Below, in pieces: positions 32,491 through 41,182 of a stretch of DNA of 64,000 bases; the first letter of the stretch is position 1; every line of letters begins with the position of its first letter. Source of the stretch: Actinoplanes sp. M2I2 (GTDB lineage Bacteria > Actinomycetota > Actinomycetes > Mycobacteriales > Micromonosporaceae). The notes beneath the pieces are model-generated. The model was not told where the DNA came from. It searched no databases and saw nothing but the letters and a program-made list of their open reading frames with translations. Made by a program: the position numbers and the translations under genes. The stretch is from contig NZ_JALPVJ010000028.1 of the NCBI RefSeq assembly GCF_023544445.1, forward strand, positions 53,235-117,234, read 5' to 3'.

Positions 32491-33441
32491 TCAGGGCAGC
32501 AGCTGGTCAAGGGTCGGCGGCTTGGCGAAGATGCCGTCCTGCTCGCCCAGCGTGGCCACCCGCTCCAGCGACGGCCGGTTGATGTCGACGGGCCAGCTGG
32601 GCAGGATCATCGAGATCCGCACGGTGTCGTTGATCGGTGTGTACGTGCCGACCACGTCGCGTACCTCCTCGGGGTGACCCGCGGCGTAGCGCATCGACTC
32701 CTTGATGGCCGCGGTGAAGTCGGCGACCAGCTTGGGCTTCGCGGTCATCGTTCCCTGACTGGTGAAGTACAACGCCACGGTCAGGTCGGGCGCGGTGTCC
32801 ACATAGTTCGACGCCACGATCTGGCCGCCCTGGGTGAGCACCGCGCTCAGCGCCGGCTCGACCACCCACGCCGCGTCCACCTTGCCGGCCTGCAGCGCGC
32901 CCGGCATGTCGGGGAACGGCATCGCCTGGAACCGCAGGTTGTCCGCGTTGCCGCCGGCCCGGCGCACCGACTGCCGCACGGTGGTGTCGCCCAGGTTCTT
33001 CAGCGTGTTCACGGCGATCCGTTTGCCGGTCAGGTCGCGGGCCGAGCGGACCGGGCTGGCCCCGGTCACCACGATGGCCGAGAAGTCCCGCCCGGCCCGG
33101 CCGTTGGAGGCCACGCCGCTGGCCACGGCCTTGAGCGGAGCGCCGCCCGCCTGCGCGGCCATCAGCGAGGTCACGTTGCTGAAGCCGAACTGGTACTTGC
33201 CGCCGAGCACCCCCTCGACGATGGGCGCGCCGCCCTGCTCGGGGGTGAGCGACAGGTCGATGCCCCGCCGCGAGAAGAAGCCCTTGCGCTGACCGAGGTA
33301 GATCGGCGCCACGTCGATGATCGGGATGACGCCGACGCTGACCTTCGTGCCGCTGGGCGCCTCGGCCGCGTCGTCGTCGGAGCAGGCGGCCCCGGTGAGG
33401 AGCACGGCGACGGCGATGGCAGCGGCGAGCGTCCGGCGCAT
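32491..33441 (-). CDS. ABC-transporter substrate-binding lipoprotein (NMT1/SsuA-like)
   Basis: A 316-residue lipoprotein. The signal peptide ends in the lipobox LTGAAC (C20). The mature part is an NMT1/THI5-like or SsuA-like binding fold: VGVIPIIDVAPIYLGQRKGFF, GGAPIVEGVLGGKYQFGFSN, LTGKRIAVNTLKNLG and MPFPDMPGALQAGKVDAAWVVEPA are characteristic. Likely ligands are sulfonates, taurine or thiamine precursors. No permease or ATPase gene is adjacent, so it is an orphan that must use a transporter encoded elsewhere. ATG at 33441. Confidence 0.87.
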   Translation of the reverse strand: MRRTLAAAIAVAVLLTGAACSDDDAAEAPSGTKVSVGVIPIIDVAPIYLGQRKGFFSRRGIDLSLTPEQGGAPIVEGVLGGKYQFGFSNVTSLMAAQAGGAPLKAVASGVASNGRAGRDFSAIVVTGASPVRSARDLTGKRIAVNTLKNLGDTTVRQSVRRAGGNADNLRFQAMPFPDMPGALQAGKVDAAWVVEPALSAVLTQGGQIVASNYVDTAPDLTVALYFTSQGTMTAKPKLVADFTAAIKESMRYAAGHPEEVRDVVGTYTPINDTVRISMILPSWPVDINRPSLERVATLGEQDGIFAKPPTLDQLLP

Positions 33442-33528
33442 GGGGTGCCCTTTCGGATACGCGGCGCGACTGCGCCGGGCGCAATTTACCCGATCAAGGG
33501 CACCGGAGGCTCGGCCGGAAAGGGAAAA

Positions 33529-34002
33529 CTAAAGATCCGCCCGGGCGTCCCGCAGGTCTTCGATCGTGCGGTGCACGTTCTCGGGTGAGGACGCGCCCGC
33601 CGCGTAGCGGTCCACTTCGGTCTCGGCGGCGGCGAGCCGGTCCCGTACGCCCGTCCGGTCGGACGCGGCCGAGCCGGGCAGGCTGACCCGCAGCCGCCAG
33701 CCGGAGAGCTCCAGCTTCGAGGTGTGCACCAGCAGCCGGCCCTCGGCGGCCGGCAGATCGGCGGCGTGGGCGAGCTCGCGGTCGAGCTCGTCGAGGCCGC
33801 GGTCGAGCCCGGCCACGTAGGCGGCCCACTCCTGGTCGCCGGCCCGGCTGCCGGCGTGGGCGTGCTCGAGCCCCGCGCGCAGGCGGTCGAAGGAGCCGCG
33901 GATCGCCTCGGCGTAGCCGGCGTGCCGCTCGGCGGCAGCGTCCTCGGCGCCCGACAGCCGGTGGTGGAGGTCGGAGACCCGGTCCTCGTTCTGTGTCGTC
34001 AC
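33529..34002 (-). CDS. Coiled-coil hypothetical protein
   Basis: A 157-residue acidic protein with no membrane segment. Long charged heptad-like helices (LHHRLSGAEDAAAERHAGYAEAI and LDRGLDELDRELAHAADL) suggest coiled coil, followed by a short hydrophobic strand region and another helix near the C-terminus. No family recognised. ATG at 34002; it is 88 bases upstream of the substrate-binding lipoprotein gene on the same strand, so possibly co-transcribed, but a functional link is not evident. Confidence 0.6.
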   Translation of the reverse strand: MTTQNEDRVSDLHHRLSGAEDAAAERHAGYAEAIRGSFDRLRAGLEHAHAGSRAGDQEWAAYVAGLDRGLDELDRELAHAADLPAAEGRLLVHTSKLELSGWRLRVSLPGSAASDRTGVRDRLAAAETEVDRYAAGASSPENVHRTIEDLRDARADL

Positions 34003-34057
34003 CGGCCGACCTTACGATCTTTCCCGCTCGGCCGGGCGACCAGCAGATGAACAGAGC

Positions 34058-34798
34058 TCAGCTCGCCCCGGCGGCCAGCTTCCGCAGGGCGTCGGCGGCG
34101 CCGGAGGTGAGCGGGTCGCCGTGGCCGGGCAGGATCGTCCGGACGTCGAGGGCGGCGAGCTTCTTGAGCGAGGCGGCCGCCGTCGTCATGTCCTCGCTGT
34201 ACTGCGGGTTGGGACCGACGAGGCCGCCGGGGCCGGTGCCGAGCGCGTCACCGGCGACCAGGGTGCGGGTCACCGGGTCGTAGATGGCGATGTGCCCGGC
34301 GGTGTGCCCGGGTGTGCCGATCACCTGCAGGCCGAAGACCTCGTCGCCGTCCTTGAGCGGGGTCAGCGGCTGAGCCGACTGGACCGAGCTGACGTCGGCC
34401 TCGCCGGTGTAGAACTTCGCGTTCGCCGCCTGCGGCTGCACGCCGCCGAGACCGCCGGCGTGATCGTCGTGCTTGTGGGTCATCACCACGTGCCGTACGG
34501 CCGAGAAGCCGCTGCCCGCCGCGGTGAGCCCCTTGCCGATGGCGTCGGCCGAGCCGTCCACGCCCAGGTCGACGATCGCCGCCTCGGAGCCGCGGATCAA
34601 CAGGTACGCCGACACGAAGGAGAGGTTGACCCGCTCCCACTTCCCGGGCGCGGCCGCGCTCGCCGGGCCGGTGCTCGGGGGCGCCGCACCCGTCGACGCC
34701 TGGCTCGCCGGCGTCTCGTCGGCCGAGCACGCGGACAGCACGGTCACACCCAGCACGCCGGATCCGGCGGTGAACAGAAGTCTTCGGCTGATCCCCAT
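34058..34798 (-). CDS. Exported metallo-beta-lactamase-fold hydrolase
   Basis: A 246-residue MBL-fold protein. The N-terminus has a twin-arginine-like start (MGISRRLLFTAGSGVLG) and a lipobox-like LSAC (cysteine near 24), so it is probably an exported lipoprotein. The metal motif MTHKHDDHAGG (H-x-H-x-D-H) lies near 110, then GTPGHTAGHI (third His), LVAGDALG (bridging Asp) and LPGHGDP. Substrate unknown; glyoxalase II-like hydrolases share this plan. ATG at 34798 is right at the family's signal peptide. Confidence 0.87.
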   Translation of the reverse strand: MGISRRLLFTAGSGVLGVTVLSACSADETPASQASTGAAPPSTGPASAAAPGKWERVNLSFVSAYLLIRGSEAAIVDLGVDGSADAIGKGLTAAGSGFSAVRHVVMTHKHDDHAGGLGGVQPQAANAKFYTGEADVSSVQSAQPLTPLKDGDEVFGLQVIGTPGHTAGHIAIYDPVTRTLVAGDALGTGPGGLVGPNPQYSEDMTTAAASLKKLAALDVRTILPGHGDPLTSGAADALRKLAAGAS

Positions 34799-34891
34799 GG
34801 GGTGATGCTGTGCCGCACAGCCGGTGATCGCCAGCGGTACGCGTCGTTCGTGTCCGATTCTTAGCCGGGCAACCTGGGTAAGAGGGCTGCC

Positions 34892-35848
34892 ATGACGGAG
34901 TACGGAATCCACGCCTCGCACGAACAGATCCCGCCCGCCGAATTGCTCGCCGCCGTGGTGGCCGCGGAACGCGCCGGCTTCGACGCGGCGATGTGCTCCG
35001 ATCACTTCTCGCCGTGGAGCCGGCGCCAGGGCCAGTCGGCCTTCGCCTGGTCGTGGCTCGGGGCCGCGCTGCAGGCCACCAACCTGTCGTTCGGGGTGGT
35101 GAACGCGCCCGGTCAGCGGTACCACCCCGCGATCATCGCGCAGGCCATCGGCACGCTCGGCGCGATGTACCCGGGACGGTTCTGGGCCGCCCTGGGCAGC
35201 GGCGAGTACAGCAACGAGCACATCACCGGCGAGCCGTGGCCCCGCAAAGAGGTGCGCGAGGCTCGCCTGCTGGAGTGCGTCGGCGTCATCCGCGACATGC
35301 TGGCCGGCGAGGAGGTCACCCGCGACGGTCTGGTCACGGTCGACCGGGCGCGGCTGTGGACCCGGCCCGAGACGCCGCCGGCCCTGATCGGCGCCGCGGT
35401 GACCACGAAGACCGCCAAGTGGTGCGCCGGCTGGGCCGACGGCCTGGTCACGGTGAACGCCCCCGACGAGCACCTGCGGTCGATGATCTCCGAGTACCGC
35501 GGCGCCGGCGGCCGCGGCCCGATCTGCCTGCAGGTGCACCTGAGCTGGGCGCCGACCCAGCAGGAGGCCGAGACGATCGCGCACGACCAGTGGCGCAGCA
35601 ACATCTTCGCCCCGCCGGTGTGCTGGGACCTCGAGACCGTCGACCACTTCGACGTCGTCGGCGAGAACGTCACGGTCGAGCAGGTCGGCAAGGTCGTCAA
35701 CATCTCGGCCGACCTCGAGGAGCACATCGACAAGCTGCGGGGCTACGCCGCCCTCGGCTTCGACCGGATCTATCTGCACCACGTCGGGCAGGACCTGATG
35801 CCGTTCATCGACGCCTTCGGGGCCAAGGTCCTGCCGGCCCTGCGGTAG
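34892..35848 (+). CDS. LLM-class flavin-dependent oxidoreductase
   Basis: A 318-residue luciferase-like TIM-barrel enzyme. Start MTEYGIHASHEQIPPAELL, AMCSDHFSPWS, GVVNAPGQRYHPAIIAQA, GRFWAALGSGE and HITGEPWP fit the subgroup that uses FMN or F420 (often annotated as probable non-F420 flavin oxidoreductase). The reaction is unknown. ATG at 34892, divergent from the metallo-hydrolase; convergent with a lipoprotein gene 2 bases away. Confidence 0.87.
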   Translation: MTEYGIHASHEQIPPAELLAAVVAAERAGFDAAMCSDHFSPWSRRQGQSAFAWSWLGAALQATNLSFGVVNAPGQRYHPAIIAQAIGTLGAMYPGRFWAALGSGEYSNEHITGEPWPRKEVREARLLECVGVIRDMLAGEEVTRDGLVTVDRARLWTRPETPPALIGAAVTTKTAKWCAGWADGLVTVNAPDEHLRSMISEYRGAGGRGPICLQVHLSWAPTQQEAETIAHDQWRSNIFAPPVCWDLETVDHFDVVGENVTVEQVGKVVNISADLEEHIDKLRGYAALGFDRIYLHHVGQDLMPFIDAFGAKVLPALR

Positions 35849-35850
35849 CC

Positions 35851-36348
35851 CTAAGTCTGGCTGCAGTCCGTCCGGAACTGGTAGGTCGTCGCGTTGGTCT
35901 TGGTGCCGCCGAGGTAGTCGATCCGCATGCCCGTGGCCGAGCCGTCCAGCGTCCCGCTGCGGCTCACCACGAGCAGCAGGTTGGCCTCCTCGCCGGCCCG
36001 GACCGTGGCGTTCTCGGCCGGCACCCGGGAGTCCCACGTCACGTTGGCGGCCGGCGGGTAGTTGGTGTTGCCGATCGGCGTGCGCCCGCTGCCCAGCGGG
36101 ACGATGAAGGCCTTGCCCGCCTTGACGCCCTGGGCGCCGTCCAGCCCGATCTTCTGCACGACGAGGTCGGCGTCGCCCGGGGCGCGCATCACCGCGCCGA
36201 TCACCATGGACGCCCCCTCGGGCACGCGCACGCACTGCGACATCGGCTCACCGCCGAAAACGAGGTCGTCGCCGCCGTCCGATCCACAGGCGGCCACAGC
36301 GACCGCCAGCACAACACCGAGTGTGGCCAGGCCACTGCGCCGAATCAT
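35851..36348 (-). CDS. Lipoprotein of unknown function
   Basis: A 165-residue secreted protein with signal peptide MIRRSGLATLGVVLAVAVAAC and a lipobox-type AVAAC (C21). The mature part (VRVPEGASMVIGAVMRAPGDADLVVQKIG and later beta-strand-like segments) suggests an immunoglobulin-like beta sandwich. No family recognised. ATG at 36348; the DNA just upstream (36350-36430) is unusually AT-rich for this genome and probably holds divergent promoters. Confidence 0.7.
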   Translation of the reverse strand: MIRRSGLATLGVVLAVAVAACGSDGGDDLVFGGEPMSQCVRVPEGASMVIGAVMRAPGDADLVVQKIGLDGAQGVKAGKAFIVPLGSGRTPIGNTNYPPAANVTWDSRVPAENATVRAGEEANLLLVVSRSGTLDGSATGMRIDYLGGTKTNATTYQFRTDCSQT

Positions 36349-36506
36349 GGATGGGGACCGTACCGACCCATTGTTACGTGTTGATCTCGGTGCGTAATGA
36401 GTTTTTCCTGGTCATAATGGCCACGGATTCCGTCGTGGACAGACCTTCCGGGTGCCGTTTTCGGAGATCCCACCGACCGGTCTGGTCAGGGATTGCCGAG
36501 CGGGCA

Positions 36507-37307
36507 ATGATGATCGTCGTGGTCTGGCGCAAGTACCTGTTGATCCCCCGGCTCACCCTCGCCGCGCTCGGTGCCCCCCGCTCGCAGTCGCGGGCCTGGG
36601 AGCGTTACTGGGGCAGCGTCACGCGTACCGGGCCGGGTGGTGACGTGCTCTGGGAGGCCGACGAGCCGGCCGAGACGGAACTTCTGGCCGCCACGCTGCG
36701 GCGGCACGCCGACCCCAGCCTGCCGATGGTCGACCTGGGGTGCGGGTCCGGGCGTCAGGCGTACGCGTTGACGGGCTTCGCCTCGCGCGTCGTGGGCATC
36801 GACGGGTCGGCCACCGCGATCGCCCGGGCCGCCGCCGCGTTCGGTGACGTGACGTTCCGGGTCGCCGACCTCGCCTCGCCCGGCCTGGGGGAGCGGTTGC
36901 ACGACGAGCTCGGCGACTCCAACGTGCACATCCGCGGCGTCCTGCACGTACTGGACGACGCCTCCCGGCGCACCGTGGCGGCCACCGTCGCGGCGCTGCT
37001 GGGCGAGACCGGGGCGCTGTATCTGAGCGAGACCAACCACACCGGCGACCCGCTCGACTATCTGCTGGACCAGGGCGCCCGGCCGACCCGGCTGCCGCCG
37101 CTGGTGCACCGGCTGATCAGCGCGGGGGTGCGGGCGCCGCGGCGCTTCGGGCCGGAGGAGGTGGCCGAGTGCTTCCCCGGCGACGCCTGGCAGCTGGTCG
37201 AACAGGGCGCCACCGAGGTCTACGGGGTGCCGCTGGAGCCGGGTGGCCCGGTCCAGCGGATTCCCGCGTGGTACGCCGTCGTCAGGACGCGGCCGCGCCG
37301 TCGGTGA
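36507..37307 (+). CDS. SAM-dependent methyltransferase
   Basis: A 266-residue class I methyltransferase. Motif I is VDLGCGSGRQAY near 74-85, the acidic post-I residue is in VVGIDGS, and LSETNHTGDP is an unusual extension after the core fold. Substrate unknown. ATG at 36507 (with a second at 36510); the open frame continues farther upstream through AT-rich DNA but without a ribosome site. The 3' end overlaps the convergent LCP gene by 26 bases. Confidence 0.82.
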   Translation: MMIVVVWRKYLLIPRLTLAALGAPRSQSRAWERYWGSVTRTGPGGDVLWEADEPAETELLAATLRRHADPSLPMVDLGCGSGRQAYALTGFASRVVGIDGSATAIARAAAAFGDVTFRVADLASPGLGERLHDELGDSNVHIRGVLHVLDDASRRTVAATVAALLGETGALYLSETNHTGDPLDYLLDQGARPTRLPPLVHRLISAGVRAPRRFGPEEVAECFPGDAWQLVEQGATEVYGVPLEPGGPVQRIPAWYAVVRTRPRRR

Positions 37308-38496
37308 TCACGTTCTCGGGGTGACGCAGCAGGAACTCGGGCAGCTTGTCGGCCGAGGTGGCCTCGAACAGGCGCCGGGTGTCGTCGGTGATGCCCTCGC
37401 CGCCCTCGCCGCCGGCGAACGTGCCGCCGTTGGTCTTGATCGGGATCAGGTCGCCCGCGGCCAGGCCCTTGAGGCCGAAGATGAAGTTGTCGACCTTCAC
37501 GCCGTGCGTGTCCATCTTCAGCGACTTGCCCGCGGCGGCCAGGATCTTCGAAACCTTCGTCGGGTTGCCCATGATGCCGGCGCTGCTGGCCTTCTTGGCC
37601 ATCGCGCGCAGCAGCTGCTGCTGGTGACGCTGCCGGTCGTAGTCGCCGTTGTCCGAGTGCCGCAGCCGGGAGAACTCGAGGGCCTCCCACGGCTGCATCT
37701 CGCGGCAGCCCTTCTTGAAGACCAGGGCGTTGCGCGGCTTCGACGTCGGGTCGGCGCCGTGGGCGTACTCGACCTTGCCGTTCTTGACCAGGTAGTGGCT
37801 GGACCACATCTCTTTGTCGACGCAGAGACGCACGCCGCCCATCGCCTCGAGGATGCCCTTGAAGCCGTTGAAGTCGATGACCATGACGCCGTCGAACTCG
37901 ATGCCGGTCAGCTTGTTGACCGCCTTGGTGGCCAGCTTGGCGCCGCCCTGCCAGCCCCGGCCCCCCTGCGACCCGAAGAGGTAGGCCGCGTTGATCTTGG
38001 TGCGCTGGCTGCGGACGCCCATCGACTCGTCGGCCGGGATCTCCGCGACCGTGTCCCGGGGGATCGAGATCATGTACGCCTTGTCGTGCGAGGCGGTGAT
38101 GTGCAGGATCAGGATCGTGTCCGACCGGGACTCGCCCTCGCCCCATCCGGTACGGGTGTCGAGCCCCAGCAGCAGCATGTTCATCGCGCCCTTGGGCAGC
38201 TCGCCCGCCTTGGCGCCGCTGTTGCCCAGCCCGCCGGAGGAGTCGAGCACCGACGAGGTCGTCTGGATGTTCGAGGTCAGCTGGCCCAGGAAGTATTTGA
38301 CGGTCACGATGCCGCCGACGCCGACGAGCGCCATCACGACGCCGAACACGGTGACGATTTTCGCCCAGAGCGGGGCGCGGCGCTTGGACTTCTTTCCGTA
38401 CTGGCCGCCGTTGTTGCCGGCTCCGCCGCCGCTCTGCGCATTGCGCTGGCCCGGGCGGACGTTGCGATCGCCTCTCGTGGCGGTCCCAGCCGGCAT
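37282..38496 (-). CDS. LytR-CpsA-Psr (LCP) family cell-wall ligase
   Basis: A 404-residue membrane protein. A hydrophilic asparagine/glycine-rich cytoplasmic tail is followed by one transmembrane helix (about 48-70) and an extracellular LCP domain with the family residues: NMLLLGLDTRTG, RSDTILILHI, ISIPRDT, INAAYLFG, and the later RLRHSDNGDYDRQRHQQQLL block. LCP enzymes attach wall teichoic-acid-like or arabinogalactan polymers to peptidoglycan. The ATG at 38496 has GGGAG upstream; a strong promoter lies about 90 bases before it. The 3' end overlaps the convergent methyltransferase gene. Confidence 0.9.
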   Translation of the reverse strand: MPAGTATRGDRNVRPGQRNAQSGGGAGNNGGQYGKKSKRRAPLWAKIVTVFGVVMALVGVGGIVTVKYFLGQLTSNIQTTSSVLDSSGGLGNSGAKAGELPKGAMNMLLLGLDTRTGWGEGESRSDTILILHITASHDKAYMISIPRDTVAEIPADESMGVRSQRTKINAAYLFGSQGGRGWQGGAKLATKAVNKLTGIEFDGVMVIDFNGFKGILEAMGGVRLCVDKEMWSSHYLVKNGKVEYAHGADPTSKPRNALVFKKGCREMQPWEALEFSRLRHSDNGDYDRQRHQQQLLRAMAKKASSAGIMGNPTKVSKILAAAGKSLKMDTHGVKVDNFIFGLKGLAAGDLIPIKTNGGTFAGGEGGEGITDDTRRLFEATSADKLPEFLLRHPENVITDGAAAS

Positions 38497-38582
38497 AGGT
38501 GTTAGCTCCCTCGTCTGATGCGGGCGTGCGGCACACCCCGGGAGGGGAGTCACCGCCCGCACCGGGCTCAACGCCGTCAGAA

Positions 38583-38611
38583 CAGATATATGGTCACGAT
38601 CTATTAGTCAA
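38583..38611 (-). promoter_or_regulatory. Near-consensus sigma-70 promoter of the LCP gene
   Basis: On the minus strand: TTGACT (38611-38606), 17-base spacer, TATCTG (38588-38583), about 87 bases upstream of the LCP start codon. It lies in an AT-rich stretch (38580-38730) that stands out from the surrounding GC-rich DNA. Confidence 0.65.
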
Positions 38612-38854
38612 CCCCGCTGAACAATGGGTTACGCCGCCATGACAAGGAGCATGCGAAAAGCCGTTTTTCGGTACGCTGGGTAACGATCCGACCGCGTCGA
38701 GCCTCCATTGAATTATCCGGCCGCTGTTTAATGCGCGCCCACCCCGCTGTCCGTTTCGAGCGCTTTCTGATCTCTAACTCATCGCGCGCTCACCCTTTCT
38801 GGGAATTGCCTGAACACCATTTCCCGGGTTACCGCCGGGCCGCCGCAAAAAAGA
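38612..38854. other. Gene-free AT-rich stretch
   Basis: Between the LCP promoter and the terminator of the protease gene. Short open frames here lack ribosome sites and recognisable domains. Only the AT-rich composition is notable. Six A residues at 38847-38852 belong to the adjacent terminator (T tract on the minus strand). Confidence 0.4.
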
Positions 38855-38887
38855 TCCGGAACCGGCCCCTCAGGGGCCGGCTCCGGA
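38855..38887 (-). terminator. Rho-independent terminator with T tract
   Basis: A 33-base inverted repeat: TCCGGA, one mismatch, CCGGCCCCT, a central C, AGGGGCCGG, one mismatch, TCCGGA. On the minus strand it is followed by GATCTTTTTT. It lies 14 bases past the stop of the trypsin-like protease gene. Confidence 0.9.
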
Positions 38888-38901
38888 CGAGGTGGGAGGG
38901 G

Positions 38902-39588
38902 TCAGATGCCCGCCACCGAGGTGATCCAGGCGCGGTTGTAGGCCACGCTGCCGTAGTACTGCCGGCTCGTGCCGTCGGCCGTCGAGGCCACGCCCACCTG
39001 CGCGCCGTTGTAGACCTGGGGGCCGCCGGAGTCGCCGCGCCACGCGTTGCCGTTGATCCGGGTGCTGCCGATCGCCCGGCCGCCGTACGCGTCGGTCTGG
39101 TTGGTCGAGGTGACCTGGACGGTGGCGGTCTTCAGCGTCGTGGAGGCGCTGCAGCCGCTGTAGCAGGTCATGCCCCAGCCGTAGATGGAGTTCGTCGACC
39201 CGACCGGCGGGTACGCGCTCGACAGCGGCATGTACGACGTGGTGATCGGCGAGCTGAGCCGCATGAGGGCCAGGTCGGACCGGGTCGACGTGCTGCTCAC
39301 CGTGCGGGTCGTGCCGCCGGACGTACGGTTCACGCTGCCCACCCGCACCGACATGGTGCCCGAGATGCAGTGCCGGGCGGTCAGCACGTAGGTGGCCGAG
39401 ATGATCGTGCCCGAGCAGGTGAAGCTGCCGTTGCTGAGCACGGCGGCGGCCCACGGCGCGGACGAGACCGTGCCGCCGCCGATGATGCCGGCGCCGGGGT
39501 CGTCGACGGCCGCGGAGGCGGCCGAGGGGGCGGCCAGGGCACCGGTCAGGACGGTGGCAAGCGAAGCGACGACGATGCGGATGCGCAC
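38902..39588 (-). CDS. Secreted trypsin-like serine protease (S1)
   Basis: A 228-residue exported chymotrypsin-fold protease. Signal peptide: MRIRIVVASLATVLTGALAA, cut near SAASA (about residue 26); a short propeptide precedes IIGGG, the activation site at about 35. The triad is H73 (TARHC), D105 (SDLALM) and S187 (GDSGGP), with disulfide cysteines in FTCSG/RHC and CYSGC. GTG at 39588 with AAAGGAG. Extracellular; probably Streptomyces trypsin-like. It ends at a strong terminator. Confidence 0.92.
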   Translation of the reverse strand: MRIRIVVASLATVLTGALAAPSAASAAVDDPGAGIIGGGTVSSAPWAAAVLSNGSFTCSGTIISATYVLTARHCISGTMSVRVGSVNRTSGGTTRTVSSTSTRSDLALMRLSSPITTSYMPLSSAYPPVGSTNSIYGWGMTCYSGCSASTTLKTATVQVTSTNQTDAYGGRAIGSTRINGNAWRGDSGGPQVYNGAQVGVASTADGTSRQYYGSVAYNRAWITSVAGI

Positions 39589-39745
39589 GCCGGACTCCTT
39601 TCGGGGGGACGTCGACGCGCCCGGAGCCGGTCCGGTCCGGCCACGCATCGAAGGCTGTCGAAGTAACGTACGCCACGGACCGCCGGGAAGGACACAGCTC
39701 ACTTCGCACCTATCACCGTGTGATGACCGCCGATAGCCTGAGCCG

Positions 39746-41182
39746 GTGGATCACCGGATGTTCGTCGGCGGCGCCTGGGTGCCCGCGCGCTCGCACGCCA
39801 GCACCGAAGCGGCCAGCCCGGCCACCGGCGAGTCGCTGGGCCGCGTACCGGAAGGCGACCGCGACGACGCCCGCGCGGCCATCGCCGCGGCCCGGTCGGC
39901 CGCACCCGGGTGGGCCCGGCTGAGCGCCTTCGAGCGGGCCGCCCTGCTGCACCGGGTCGGGGACGTGATCGAGGCCCGGCGCGACGAGCTGGCCCGCACG
40001 CTGACGCTCGACCAGGGCAAGCCGCTGCGCGCCGAGGCCTACGACGAGGTGGACGAGCTCGTCACCTACTGGCGGATGGCGGCCGAGGACGGCAAGCGCC
40101 ACGGCGGGCTGCTGCCGAACTCGTCGTCGCCGGGCAAGCGGGCCCTGCTGATCCGCCGGCCGCGCGGGGTCGTCGGCGTCATCACCCCGTGGAACTGGCC
40201 CTACACGATGCCGGCCGAGCTGATCGCGCCCGCGCTGGCCTGCGGCAACACGGTGGTGTGGACGCCCGCCCCCTCGACGTCGGTGGCCGCCGTCGCGCTG
40301 GCCTCCTGTGTCGCCGACGCCGATCTGCCGCCGGGCGTGCTCAACCTGGTCACCGGGCCGGGGCCGGTCGTCGGGGACGAGATCGCGCGTCACCCGGGCA
40401 CGGACGCGGTCGCGTTCATCGGCTCGACCGCGACCGGGCGGCTCGTGGCCCACGCCGCCGCCGGCAAGGCGACGTTGCTGGAGATGGGCGGCAACGGGCC
40501 GGTGGTCGTGCTGGCCGACGCCGATCTCGGCCGGGCCGTCGCCGGGGCGCTGGTCGCCTGCTTCCTGTGCGCCGGCCAGAGCTGCACGGCGGGGGAGCGG
40601 CTGCTGGTCCACGAGGCCGTGCGCGAGGAGTTCGCGGCCCGGCTGGCCGCGGCCGTGCGCGACACGGTCCGGCTGGGCGACCCGTTCGACGACGCGACCA
40701 CGATGGGACCGCTCAACAACGCCGGCGTGGCCGCCAAGATGGACGCGCACGTGGCCGACGCGGTGGGGCGGGGCGCGTCGGTGCTGACCGGCGGGTCACG
40801 CGCCTCGTCGTTCCGGACGGACCTCTACTGGGAGCCCACCGTGCTCGACGGCGTGTCCCGGGAATCGCTGGTCGCCACCGAGGAGACCTTCGGGCCGGTC
40901 GCGCCGATCGTCGGTATCCGCTCGCTCGACGAGGCGATCGAGCTGACCAACGCGTCCCGCTACGGGCTGCTCGCGGCCGTCTACACGGCCGACCTGTCCG
41001 CCGGGCTGGCCTTCGCCGACGCCGTGCGCACCGGCTGGGTCAACATCAACGAGTCGTCGAACTACTGGGAGAGCCATCTGCCGTTCGGCGGGCGGTCGGG
41101 CTCGGACAGCGGGCTCGGCCGGGTCGGCGGCAGCCACCCCATGGACGCCTTCACCGAGCTGCAGACCGTCATAATCTCGTGA
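39746..41182 (+). CDS. NAD(P)-dependent aldehyde dehydrogenase
   Basis: A 478-residue ALDH. The catalytic cysteine is C280 (CAGQSCTAGERL), the general base E246 (LLEMGGNGP), and the cofactor motif FIGSTATG is at about 224-231; PWNWPYTMP and GPVAPI are also typical. The substrate is unknown. GTG at 39746. The stop codon is immediately followed by the start of the next gene, so the two are translated together, pairing a metabolic enzyme with a large solenoid protein of unknown function. Confidence 0.9.
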   Translation: MDHRMFVGGAWVPARSHASTEAASPATGESLGRVPEGDRDDARAAIAAARSAAPGWARLSAFERAALLHRVGDVIEARRDELARTLTLDQGKPLRAEAYDEVDELVTYWRMAAEDGKRHGGLLPNSSSPGKRALLIRRPRGVVGVITPWNWPYTMPAELIAPALACGNTVVWTPAPSTSVAAVALASCVADADLPPGVLNLVTGPGPVVGDEIARHPGTDAVAFIGSTATGRLVAHAAAGKATLLEMGGNGPVVVLADADLGRAVAGALVACFLCAGQSCTAGERLLVHEAVREEFAARLAAAVRDTVRLGDPFDDATTMGPLNNAGVAAKMDAHVADAVGRGASVLTGGSRASSFRTDLYWEPTVLDGVSRESLVATEETFGPVAPIVGIRSLDEAIELTNASRYGLLAAVYTADLSAGLAFADAVRTGWVNINESSNYWESHLPFGGRSGSDSGLGRVGGSHPMDAFTELQTVIIS

